A stretch of 37,395 bases of DNA, taken from NCBI GenBank assembly GCA_902776645.1, contig CACYQT010000049.1, positions 1 through 37,395 on the forward strand, given 5' to 3'. The stretch comes from an uncultured bacterium. GTDB taxonomy: Bacteria; Verrucomicrobiota; Lentisphaeria; Oligosphaerales; Oligosphaeraceae. The notes under the pieces were generated by a model that was not told where the DNA came from, did no database searches, and worked only from the letters and a program-made list of their open reading frames with translations. This document shows positions 8,561 to 15,708 of the stretch, in pieces (positions within the stretch are counted from its first letter, which is position 1; each line of letters starts with the position of its first letter). The translations under genes and the position numbers were made by a program.

Positions 8561-8700
8561 GAACCACAGATTACACAGATTATACAGATTTTTTCACAGA
8601 TTGCCTCGCAGACGTCGGCCATGTTTCTAAAGAGATTATTGGCAATATGTGAATTTAGAGGAAGAAAGAATCTAGATGGCCTCCGTCTGCTCGGCGGTGA
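8561..8700 (+). repeat. Intergenic repeat element, copy A
   Basis: The copy begins with ACCACAGATTACACAGATT-type 11-nt words and then has two GC-rich arms: GCAGACGTCGGCCAT (8608-8622) and ATGGCCTCCGTCTGC (8676-8690). These pair at 13 of 15 positions across a 53-nt spacer. The same architecture recurs at 10559, 32025, 32345 and 37233 with different but still complementary arms. It fills the gap between the hydrolase and the dehydrogenase gene, on the same strand. Confidence 0.8.
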
Positions 8701-8743
8701 TATAAAAACACAGATGTTTAACCAATAGAAAAAGGATGTGATT

Positions 8744-9784
8744 ATGACTATGAAACTGAAAGGTGACGCGATTATCATGGATGCACGCAAGCATGCGGTC
8801 ATCCAAAGCATTGATTTTCCGGAAGTCAATGATGAGACGATTGTTGTGAAGACGAAACGCAGCGGCGTGTCGTTCGGGACGGACATGTCGCTGTACGAAG
8901 AGCAGGCGTTTCCTGCTTCGAACTTGAGCTACCCGTTAGTGCCGAGCTATGAGGAAGTTGGAGAAGTCATCTACGTCGGCGAGAAGGCTCCGTGGAAGAA
9001 CGGCGACAAGCCGTTCAAGGTCGGCGACCGCGTCATGGCGAATGAAGTCCGCCATTATCCGGGCCTGTGCGCGGCATGGGGCGGCAGCGCGGCGTACGCC
9101 GTGAAGAATCTTTACACGGCTCCCGCGCCGATGGACGAAGTCGTGGCGATTCCGGACAACGTCAGCTACGAGGAGGCGGTTGTCGCCTACTTGGGCACGG
9201 TGGCATTGAAGGGCGTGCAGATGGTCGGCGTGAACGCGGGCGAAACAGTGATGGTTACTGGTTGCGGCTGCGTCGGCTTGTCTGCCATGCAGTTGGCGCG
9301 GATTTACGGTGCGAAACGCATCATCGCGGCGGACATCCATGCGAACCGCCTGGCCCATGCGGAAAAATACGCGGATGCGTTGATCGATTTGTCGAAGACG
9401 GACAACGCGGCGGAAGCGGTCAAACAGGCTTGCGGCGGCGGTCTTGCGGACGTCGTGATCGAATGCAGCGGCAATCCAGACGCCGTCAATCCGTTGGCGG
9501 ACTATGTCCGCTATGGCGGCCGCGTCCATCTGCAAGGGCAGTATCGCGCTCCCATAACCATCACGGAATACCAGCGTTGGAACTGCAGCGACCTGCGGAT
9601 TTCCTGCTCCATCGCCACGAACAAAGGCTGCAAGGCTGAAGTGCTCCGCTATATCTCCGAAGGGAAGTTCGACGCGAAATTGTGGGACGAAGTGGTCGAT
9701 TACCATCGCGCTCCCGAAATCTACGCGAAGATCGAGGCCGACCGCTACAAGTATCTGAAATTCATCTTCAAGTGGGAGGATTGA
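8744..9784 (+). CDS. MDR-family (zinc-type alcohol dehydrogenase-like) oxidoreductase lacking the catalytic Cys
   Basis: The 346-aa cytoplasmic protein has the medium-chain dehydrogenase layout: an N-terminal GroES-like domain, the Rossmann motif VTGCGCVG (about residues 168-175), an acidic AADIHANR after beta-2, and VIECSG. In classical zinc enzymes the first zinc ligand is Cys in GxCGTD; here the motif reads GVSFGTD, so that ligand is absent. The second ligand may also differ (NEVRHYPG). It may be a zinc-independent sugar or polyol dehydrogenase, like BchC-type members. AAAGGA (8731-8736) supports ATG 8744 over GTG 8738. The next gene starts 2 bp after its stop, indicating tight translational coupling. 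Confidence 0.88.
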   Translation: MTMKLKGDAIIMDARKHAVIQSIDFPEVNDETIVVKTKRSGVSFGTDMSLYEEQAFPASNLSYPLVPSYEEVGEVIYVGEKAPWKNGDKPFKVGDRVMANEVRHYPGLCAAWGGSAAYAVKNLYTAPAPMDEVVAIPDNVSYEEAVVAYLGTVALKGVQMVGVNAGETVMVTGCGCVGLSAMQLARIYGAKRIIAADIHANRLAHAEKYADALIDLSKTDNAAEAVKQACGGGLADVVIECSGNPDAVNPLADYVRYGGRVHLQGQYRAPITITEYQRWNCSDLRISCSIATNKGCKAEVLRYISEGKFDAKLWDEVVDYHRAPEIYAKIEADRYKYLKFIFKWED

Positions 9785-9786
9785 AC

Positions 9787-10542
9787 ATGGCGGACTATTA
9801 TTTCAGTTCATCGCCGTGGGGCTTTCGCTTCATGGAGACGGCGGACTATTGCCGTGCGTTGAAGTCATTAGGAATAGACCGTTTGTGCTTCATGCTCGGG
9901 GCGGAGGGCGGCTTCCCACAGGCCCTCAAAGGCGGTTCCTCACAGGCCGGTAAATATCGCGAGATCTTTGCAAAGGAAGGCGTTTCGGCGTTGGAAGTCG
10001 CCATGTCGCTGGACGGCACGGCGGACGATGTGAAGACGATTGCGGACGTCGGCGCGACGTATCTGCGCATCTGCGAAGTATGGGCCCATACGGAAGAGGA
10101 ATTCGCGCGGGTGACGAACCGTCTGTGTGAATTGGGAAAACAGGCGGCTGATCATGGATTGACGGTCATCGTCGAAAACCATGGCGGTCTCATGGCGACG
10201 TCCGCCGACTGCCAGCGGCTGTTTGAGAAGGTCGGTCTGGACAACGTTACGCTGAACTACGACGCCGCCAATTTCGTCCATTACGGCGGCGAAGACGCAT
10301 TGGCGGCGTTGAAAGCCACGCGTGGCGTCATCGGTTTCACACACCTTAAGAATGTGAGCGAGAACGGCTTCCAGAAAGGCGTGTTCTGCCGTGTCAAGGA
10401 CGGTGTCATCGACTACCGTCCGATTCTGGCGGAGCTCAAGACGTTCTATTCCGGCTGCCTCTGTCTCGAATACGAGAAGCCGGAGGACGTGATGGAAGGC
10501 ACGGCGGACGATTTGGCTGAGCTAAAAGCCCTTTTCCCATAG
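9787..10542 (+). CDS. Sugar phosphate isomerase/epimerase-like TIM barrel (xylose isomerase-like fold)
   Basis: The 251-aa protein fits the xylose isomerase-like/AP endonuclease-2 family in length and motifs: LRICEVWAH, TVIVENHGG (metal-binding Glu), LNYDAANFVHYGG (Asp and His), GFTHLKNV (His) and a C-terminal CLEYEKP (Glu). These conserved acidic and histidine residues normally bind one divalent metal and drive ketose/aldose or epimer conversion. GGGAGGA lies inside the 3' end of the dehydrogenase gene, so ATG 9787 is well supported and the pair is translationally coupled. The dehydrogenase plus isomerase couple resembles inositol- or keto-sugar-processing modules; the exact sugar is unknown. 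Confidence 0.88.
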   Translation: MADYYFSSSPWGFRFMETADYCRALKSLGIDRLCFMLGAEGGFPQALKGGSSQAGKYREIFAKEGVSALEVAMSLDGTADDVKTIADVGATYLRICEVWAHTEEEFARVTNRLCELGKQAADHGLTVIVENHGGLMATSADCQRLFEKVGLDNVTLNYDAANFVHYGGEDALAALKATRGVIGFTHLKNVSENGFQKGVFCRVKDGVIDYRPILAELKTFYSGCLCLEYEKPEDVMEGTADDLAELKALFP

Positions 10543-10558
10543 CAAGTGATTTATTGAA

Positions 10559-10715
10559 AACCACTAATTAACACGAATAAACACGAAATTTAACCACAAA
10601 ACATACAACAATGTCTCGCCGCCGGGCCGCCAATCGCTGAAAGGCTTGATTTGCAGTCTATGAAATCTGGCCATAAAGGAAATCCAACGGCTCCGGCGGC
10701 TGCGACGGTTGTTTT
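10559..10715 (+). repeat. Intergenic repeat element, copy B
   Basis: AACCACTAATTAACACGAAT-type words lead into arms GCCGCCGGGCCG (10618-10629) and CGGCTCCGGCGGC (10688-10700). The arms pair over 12 bp with one bulged T in the right arm and are separated by 58 nt. The copy lies after the 3' end of the TIM-barrel gene in a convergent gap. Confidence 0.8.
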
Positions 10716-10739
10716 AATGACACGAACGTACACCGCGAT

Positions 10740-10761
10740 TTGTCTTGTTAAGAAAAGACAA
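10740..10761. other. Hairpin between convergent genes
   Basis: TTGTCTT and AAGACAA form a perfect 7-bp stem around an 8-nt loop. It sits 28 bp past the end of the metallophosphoesterase gene on the minus strand and after repeat copy B. There is no clear T-run on either side, so a terminator role is only possible. Confidence 0.3.
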
Positions 10762-10788
10762 GGTAACGAATTATTTCCGTAATTGTGT

Positions 10789-12456
10789 CTATGGCAGTTT
10801 TTCCAATTTGACATAGTTGATGCGGAATTCGCCCGGGCCGCCTTCGCGCAACAGGACTGAATAGACGTCGGTCGGTGCGCGCATCTTCCTGCATTCGATG
10901 ACGTAACGCCAGCCGATGTTTTCGCCTTCAGGCATTTTGATGCGATTGTTCGCGTTGGCGAACGGGACGGGATTGTTCAAGACCATTGTCCATGTCGGCG
11001 CTTCCTGGCGTGTGTCCAAATCTATGGTAAAGCGGAACTTGCCGCCTTCCATGTCCTTCCAGGCCTTTTCCGGCAGGAAGATCCGCACGTATCCGCTGGG
11101 ATGCTGGTAGAAACCGTCTTTTAGCGTCAATGGCTTTTGTGCGGTTGGACGTTTTTGACCAATGATCTGCTTCACTTCCAGTTCCTCCATGGGATTGCGG
11201 CTTTCGAAAATGAGCACGCTTTCCTTCATGTTCGCAGGCGGCGTGAAATCAACGGTCATGGGCGTTCCCGTCTGGCCGAAAAATCCGGCCGGCGTCACGG
11301 AGAAACGGTATTTTCTGCCGGAATCGAAATAGCCGCAGGAGAAGGCTTGTGAAAACGTTCCCGTCCGCAGATGCGGATCCAGATGGAATTCGCTGTAGGC
11401 GTCAAGCCGCGTGATGGGATGGAAAACGCCGTCCGCATCCTGTTGCTCAACGGCGATATAATATTTGTAGACTTCGCCGCCCTGCATGGCTTCCGGCCAT
11501 GTCAGTTTGACGGCGGAGAACGGCTGGTCAACGGTCAATTTCAAGGCGGCGTCCGCTGCGAACGTCGGGGCGGGTGTGTTTGCCTTCCGGAAGTCGCGGC
11601 GGTATGGCGCTGTCTTCGCGTCGAATGGCAGCGGAATGATCCACGGTTCCTTGCATTCCTTGCCGGTCACGACTGAAAAACGGCGGTAGATGATTTTCTC
11701 CGGATAGACGTCCATGACGGCGAAATCCGTGTTCTCCTTTGATTCTGGCGATTTTCCGACAAGATATCCTCTCCAATTGTGCAGGCAGCCTGCGCTGACT
11801 TCCGTGTGCGTCCCCTGCCAAATGGAATTCTCATCGCGTAGAGGCGCATGGTTATGTCCATAGATGTGAATGACTTGCGGATACTTTGAATAGGGGCTTC
11901 TCGTGTGGTCGGCGGGGCAGTGGTCGAGAACGAAAATGGTCTTGTCGGGATATTTGTTGGCGGTTTCCTCCAGTTTCTTTTCTTTGACGGCGTTTGCGGT
12001 GAATTGGCTGAAGATCAGCACGGGATAGCCGTTGACGATTCGTTCGTCGTCTGGCGCGTTTGGAACACCGAGTTCTTTGCGAACTGTTTCAAAAGCCTCC
12101 GCCGCAGGCATTTGCTCCACTCCTCCGAGGGCGTCACGGCGGAGCAGATCATGATTGGCATACACAAACAGTTCATCCGGCGGATTTTCGGGAAAGAACG
12201 ACGGAAACACCGTCTGCCGATAATGGCGGTAGGCCTTCACGTAAAGCAAGTCGGAAATGTCTCCCATATGCCATATTGCATCGACTTTTTCCTGTTTGAA
12301 GACTTTCAGCGCGGCCTCCGTCTTTTGGAAACTTTTGGGATTTTCCGTCCAATGCGTGTCGCTGAAGAGGCCGATGCGCATGGGCGGGCGTTCCGCCGCC
12401 CGTGACGAAGCGAAAAACGCCAGCAGCAAAATGACCAGTAAAATCAAACTTTTCAT
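10789..12456 (-). CDS. Secreted calcineurin-like metallophosphoesterase
   Basis: The 555-aa protein has a strong signal peptide (MKSLILLVILLLAFFASSRA). A calcineurin-type dinuclear metal site follows: D33-T-H35, GD66 in MGDISD, NHD (101-103), DHCPADH and GHNH. These are the ligands of metallophosphoesterases that hydrolyse phosphomonoesters or diesters outside the cytoplasm. The C-terminal 250 residues are beta-rich, with FnIII-like and carbohydrate-binding-like segments, which would fit action on a phosphorylated glycan (inference). The start at 12456 has AGGAG 8 nt upstream; an upstream in-frame ATG at 12501 would overlap the GH3 gene and hide the signal peptide. It lies 20 bp after the GH3 gene, so the two form one operon. 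Confidence 0.88.
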   Translation of the reverse strand: MKSLILLVILLLAFFASSRAAERPPMRIGLFSDTHWTENPKSFQKTEAALKVFKQEKVDAIWHMGDISDLLYVKAYRHYRQTVFPSFFPENPPDELFVYANHDLLRRDALGGVEQMPAAEAFETVRKELGVPNAPDDERIVNGYPVLIFSQFTANAVKEKKLEETANKYPDKTIFVLDHCPADHTRSPYSKYPQVIHIYGHNHAPLRDENSIWQGTHTEVSAGCLHNWRGYLVGKSPESKENTDFAVMDVYPEKIIYRRFSVVTGKECKEPWIIPLPFDAKTAPYRRDFRKANTPAPTFAADAALKLTVDQPFSAVKLTWPEAMQGGEVYKYYIAVEQQDADGVFHPITRLDAYSEFHLDPHLRTGTFSQAFSCGYFDSGRKYRFSVTPAGFFGQTGTPMTVDFTPPANMKESVLIFESRNPMEELEVKQIIGQKRPTAQKPLTLKDGFYQHPSGYVRIFLPEKAWKDMEGGKFRFTIDLDTRQEAPTWTMVLNNPVPFANANNRIKMPEGENIGWRYVIECRKMRAPTDVYSVLLREGGPGEFRINYVKLEKLP

Positions 12457-12476
12457 TGAGCTTACTCCTATTATTA

Positions 12477-14543
12477 TCAAGAATTTAGCATGACGTCGCA
12501 TGACAAATCATTGACCATGATCCGCCATTTTCCTGTTTCATAGAACGTCTTGCCGTCGTCGCCGTACAGCTGGAACGTTTCAGCAGCCAATGTTATGACA
12601 AGATGCTTGGTTTCAGATGGTTGGAGCGAAACACGCTTCACGGCGGCGAGCTGTTTCAGCGGGGCGCGGGTGGAAGGGGACACGGCGTGGACATAAATCT
12701 GCACGACATCCTCACCCGCGCGTTTTCCCGTGTTCGTCCAATCGACTTCGACGGTCAGCGGCTCGCCTGTCTTTAACTGTGGCGCGACATGCATGTTGCT
12801 GGCGGCGAACGTTGTATAGCTGAGACCGAAGCCGAAGGGGAACTGCACGGCGCCGCCGTAGAAACGATAAGTGCGGCCATCCATGGCGTAGTCCGTGAAC
12901 GGCGGCAGATCATCCGCGCTGTTGTAGAACGTGACGGGAAGCTTGCCAGACGGATTGACGTTGCCGAACAGGATGTCCGCCACGGCGGTTCCGCCTTCCG
13001 CGCCCGGATAGAAGACCTGCAGAATGGCGTCCGCGTCCGGCAGATGGAGGGCGCTTCCGGAGACGTTGACGAGAATCAGCCGTTTGGCGACCTTCCGCAC
13101 GGCATCGAACAGATGACGTTGGACGGCAGGAAGTTCCAAATCCGCCTTGTCGCCTGCGGCCTGCGGATTGGAGGCGTTGCCGCCTTCGCCTTCGATGCGA
13201 TGCGTCAGGCCTACACAGAGGATGACGGCGTCCGCCTGTTCGGCGCAACTGACGGCTTCGGAAATCGTGTCGTAGTCCTCCGCGCAGCTTTCCGAAATTT
13301 TGTGGATGAGTTCGGAGCCGAGGGCGTAAATGATGCGGCAATCGTCATCCGCTTCATTGAGAACGCCTTGCAGAATCGTCCGCGTCGGTGTGCCCGCATA
13401 GTTGGCGATGAGCGTCTCGTAGTTGTCGGCGGTCGGCCCGATGACGGCGATGGTTTTCAAGGCGTTTTTATCCAATGGCAGGACATGCTGGTCATTTTTG
13501 AGCAGGACGACGCTACGCCGCGCACATTCGAGAGCCAGTTGGCGATGTTCCTTGCATTCAATGACTTCTGGCGACGGAGCATCGCAACCGTCATCAAACA
13601 TGCCCAGACGGAATTTCACATCCAATTGATGCCGAAGCATCGTGTCCAGCGTTTCTTCCGCGATTTGGCGCTCCGCATAGGCGGCTTTGCAGCGGTCCTG
13701 CCCATGGAAGTCCGAAATCACATCGACGCCGGACTGCAATTCCTTTTCAAGGCCTTCCGCGAAATTGTCATAAACCTTATGATTATCCACAAGGCCGCGG
13801 CTGCAGCCGACGTCTGTCACGACGGCTCCGCGGAAGCCCCATTCCGCCCGCAGGATGTCCTCCAGCAGATGGCGGTTGATGCAGCAGGGCGTGCCGTTCA
13901 GGGCGTTGTACGCCGTCATGATAGACGAAACGCCTGCATCCACACATGCCTTGAACGCACGGAGATACGTCTCGCGCAAGTCCTTTTCAGAGACTTTCGA
14001 GTCGAAGCCCATGCGGCCGTCCTCCGGGCCGGAATGGGCGGCGAAATGCTTCGCGCAGGCGGATGCTTTAAGACGTTCGGGATCATAGCCTTGCACGCCA
14101 TGTACGAAGGCCGCGCCGAGCAGGCCCGTCAGATAGGGGCATTCGCCGTAGGTCTCCTGTCCGCGGCCCCATCGTGGATCGCGGAAGATGTTGACGTTTG
14201 GCGACCAATAGGTCAACCCTTTGTATGTGCCGTGGTCGTTATGTTCGGCCGCCTGACGATTCCGTGCACGGCCTTCAATCGCAATGACTTCCCCCATCTT
14301 TTCGACAAGCTCCGGCGAGAAGGTTGCCGCCATGGCGATGGCCTGGGGGAAGACCGTTGCGCAACCGCTGCGGGCGACGCCGTGAAGGGCTTCGTTCCAC
14401 CATGAATACGGTGGAATGCCGAGGCGCGGCACGCCGTCGTTCATGTAGCTGATGAAGCCCGCCTTCTCCTCCAATGTGAGGCGGGAGAGCAGGTCGTCGA
14501 TGCGTTTGGAAATCGGAAGGGACTTGTCTTTATAGGCTTCCAT
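12477..14543 (-). CDS. GH3 family beta-glycosidase
   Basis: The 688-aa protein has the full GH3 layout. An N-terminal TIM barrel carries KHFAAHSGP (165-173) and the nucleophile region AVVTDVG (D244). The second alpha/beta domain carries RIEGEGGNASNPQ with the candidate acid/base Glu and ends in LELP. A C-terminal FnIII-like domain starts near VEVDWTNTGKRAGEDVVQ. WWNEALHG near the N-terminus resembles the beta-xylosidase/arabinofuranosidase branch more than cellobiases, but substrate is uncertain. There is no signal peptide, so it should act in the cytoplasm on imported oligosaccharides. AGGAAG precedes the ATG at 14543, and a strong promoter lies about 50-75 bp upstream. It is co-transcribed with the metallophosphoesterase. 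Confidence 0.95.
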   Translation of the reverse strand: MEAYKDKSLPISKRIDDLLSRLTLEEKAGFISYMNDGVPRLGIPPYSWWNEALHGVARSGCATVFPQAIAMAATFSPELVEKMGEVIAIEGRARNRQAAEHNDHGTYKGLTYWSPNVNIFRDPRWGRGQETYGECPYLTGLLGAAFVHGVQGYDPERLKASACAKHFAAHSGPEDGRMGFDSKVSEKDLRETYLRAFKACVDAGVSSIMTAYNALNGTPCCINRHLLEDILRAEWGFRGAVVTDVGCSRGLVDNHKVYDNFAEGLEKELQSGVDVISDFHGQDRCKAAYAERQIAEETLDTMLRHQLDVKFRLGMFDDGCDAPSPEVIECKEHRQLALECARRSVVLLKNDQHVLPLDKNALKTIAVIGPTADNYETLIANYAGTPTRTILQGVLNEADDDCRIIYALGSELIHKISESCAEDYDTISEAVSCAEQADAVILCVGLTHRIEGEGGNASNPQAAGDKADLELPAVQRHLFDAVRKVAKRLILVNVSGSALHLPDADAILQVFYPGAEGGTAVADILFGNVNPSGKLPVTFYNSADDLPPFTDYAMDGRTYRFYGGAVQFPFGFGLSYTTFAASNMHVAPQLKTGEPLTVEVDWTNTGKRAGEDVVQIYVHAVSPSTRAPLKQLAAVKRVSLQPSETKHLVITLAAETFQLYGDDGKTFYETGKWRIMVNDLSCDVMLNS

Positions 14544-14589
14544 GGTGGGGCTTCCTGTGTTGGATGGGTTGATTGTTTGTCATGGTTTC

Positions 14590-14618
14590 AATATACCTCC
14601 ATGAAAGGTGCGTGCCAA
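14590..14618 (-). promoter_or_regulatory. Sigma-70-type promoter of the GH3-metallophosphoesterase operon
   Basis: Read on the minus strand: TTGGCA (14618-14613), a 17-bp spacer, then TATATT (14595-14590), each 5 of 6 to consensus. The predicted start near 14583 gives a leader of about 40 nt. Its -35 box directly abuts the -35 box of the plus-strand promoter at 14619. Confidence 0.65.
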
Positions 14619-14647
14619 TTGACAGCATTTGCATAATGGAATAAATT
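14619..14647 (+). promoter_or_regulatory. Divergent plus-strand promoter
   Basis: TTGACA (14619-14624, 6 of 6), a 17-bp spacer and TAAATT (14642-14647, 4 of 6). It would drive the (alpha/alpha)6-type gene at 14907 with a leader of about 250 nt containing a long inverted repeat. A second TTGACA at 14652 with a weak -10 (TATGGA, 14675) could be an alternative. Confidence 0.5.
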
Positions 14648-14713
14648 ATGGTTGACAAGAAAGTATTATTGGATTATGGAGCATACAATATGGTTGAAGC
14701 AGCCTTGAAGCAG

Positions 14714-14740
14714 GCAAGGCCGCAACCAAATAATTAAATG
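14714..14740 (+). repeat. Fragment of the intergenic repeat family
   Basis: CAAGGCCGCAACCAAATAATT resembles CAAGCCGCAACCAAATCATT near 37270 and CTACAACCAGACCATT near 32025, which both lead into GAACCACGAA. Here the match ends after the ATGG, so only the leading end of the element is present. Confidence 0.5.
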
Positions 14741-14749
14741 GGTCTCTTA

Positions 14750-14873
14750 GTCTAGTAGTCTTACATCTTTTGCTCGCGTCTCATGTCAAACCGCGTAATG
14801 GCAAAGCCATCACGCCCCATGAAGGATGGATGACGAGAGACGAACGTAGACGGGAGATGTCAGACGACGAGAC
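14750..14873. repeat. Long imperfect inverted repeat in the 14907-gene leader
   Basis: The outer arms GTCTAGTAGTCTTACATCT (14750-14768) and AGATGTCAGACGACGAGAC (14855-14873) are complementary at 16 of 19 positions. The middle holds a tight hairpin, GCGTaATGGC aaa GCCATcACGC (14795-14814, 9 of 10 pairs). Further CTC/GAG words between them extend the partial pairing. It lies between the plus-strand promoter and the gene start, so it would be in the mRNA leader if that promoter is used. It may be a MITE-like insertion or a structured leader. Confidence 0.7.
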
Positions 14874-14880
14874 AGGAAGA

Positions 14881-14932
14881 GAAAATCTTTGCGGAAAAAC
14901 AGGAAAATGAATTGTATTAGTACAGAAGATTT
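14881..14932 (+). repeat. Dispersed repeat covering a gene start, copy 1
   Basis: The words GAAAATCTTT, GAAAAACAGGAAAATGAAT and TAGTACAGA match the sequence at 32276-32330 in the same order with small changes. The repeat spans both sides of ATG 14907. Confidence 0.7.
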
Positions 14933-15698
14933 ACGCAGGCCGCCCGTGTTCGATGGGCATCCGTTTGAAAAACAGCTGAATATCCTTCATGAGGAGATCG
15001 TCTCGCAAATAGTTGATGGGAAGCCGCTTCCGAACAAATATGTCTATCGGAAACCGTGGCGGCGGGACGGCGCCATGATGGCGATGGTTTTGGAAAAAAC
15101 AGGTCGCATCGGGCTGATCCGCGACTGGATTCTTTCTTTGGATGATCCGTTCGACCGCAACAACAAAGGAAATGAAGAGCCTGACAATATCGGTCAGTCG
15201 CTCTATCTTCTTGGATGCGTGGCGGATGCGAACCATCCCAGCGTGAAGGCGTTTATCGATGTTGCCCATGAACACATGGACAGCGATGGCATTCTCACTG
15301 GCCTTGTGGATTACGGACGGCATCGCGTTTATGCCCAGAAATGGCTGAAGCTCGGGCTGGAGAAATGCGGGTTGGATGCGTCATGGGGGGTGATTCCGGA
15401 CGAAGCGGACGATTATGACGGTATCTTCTGGATGGACGGCTCCCGTGATCCGTCGCTAGCTTCTGTGACGTTGAATGAAAACTATCCCTATCTCACGTGG
15501 GCCCAATGGCATAAGGGCGGAAGGATTTTTTCTCCTAATGACATTCCCGCCGTTTCGCCGATGACGTGGGAGGCACATGCCTCGGAGGCGGATTACGAGG
15601 CGATCCGTCCTGTGGACAACCGCTGGGCGGATGCGAAAATCTGCTATCCGCACACATGGCATGCGGCGGAGATGTTCCTGCTGCTGTATGAGTTATGA
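14907..15698 (+). CDS. (alpha/alpha)6-barrel-type glycosidase-like protein
   Basis: The 263-aa cytoplasmic protein has no signal peptide. Its helix-rich sequence with WRRDGAMMAMVL, NEEPDNIGQSLYLLG, SWGVIPDEADDYDG and a closing CYPHTWHAAEMFLLLYEL suggests a six-hairpin glycosidase-like fold as in glucoamylase-type enzymes; this is a fold impression, not a family match. It is short for a complete (alpha/alpha)6 enzyme (usually 350 or more residues), so it may be a trimmed form. ATG 14907 has a close AGGA but lies inside a dispersed repeat; TTG 14889 is an alternative start. It converges on the GH43 gene with a 10-bp gap and probably acts on the same glycan. Confidence 0.7.
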   Translation: MNCISTEDLRRPPVFDGHPFEKQLNILHEEIVSQIVDGKPLPNKYVYRKPWRRDGAMMAMVLEKTGRIGLIRDWILSLDDPFDRNNKGNEEPDNIGQSLYLLGCVADANHPSVKAFIDVAHEHMDSDGILTGLVDYGRHRVYAQKWLKLGLEKCGLDASWGVIPDEADDYDGIFWMDGSRDPSLASVTLNENYPYLTWAQWHKGGRIFSPNDIPAVSPMTWEAHASEADYEAIRPVDNRWADAKICYPHTWHAAEMFLLLYEL

Positions 15699-15708
15699 CG
15701 ACGGAACG

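Noticed and set aside
12789..14405. 538-aa open frame antisense to the GH3 gene
   Set aside because: It is the mirror of a strongly conserved GH3 gene with high third-position GC; its arginine/alanine-rich product shows no domain.
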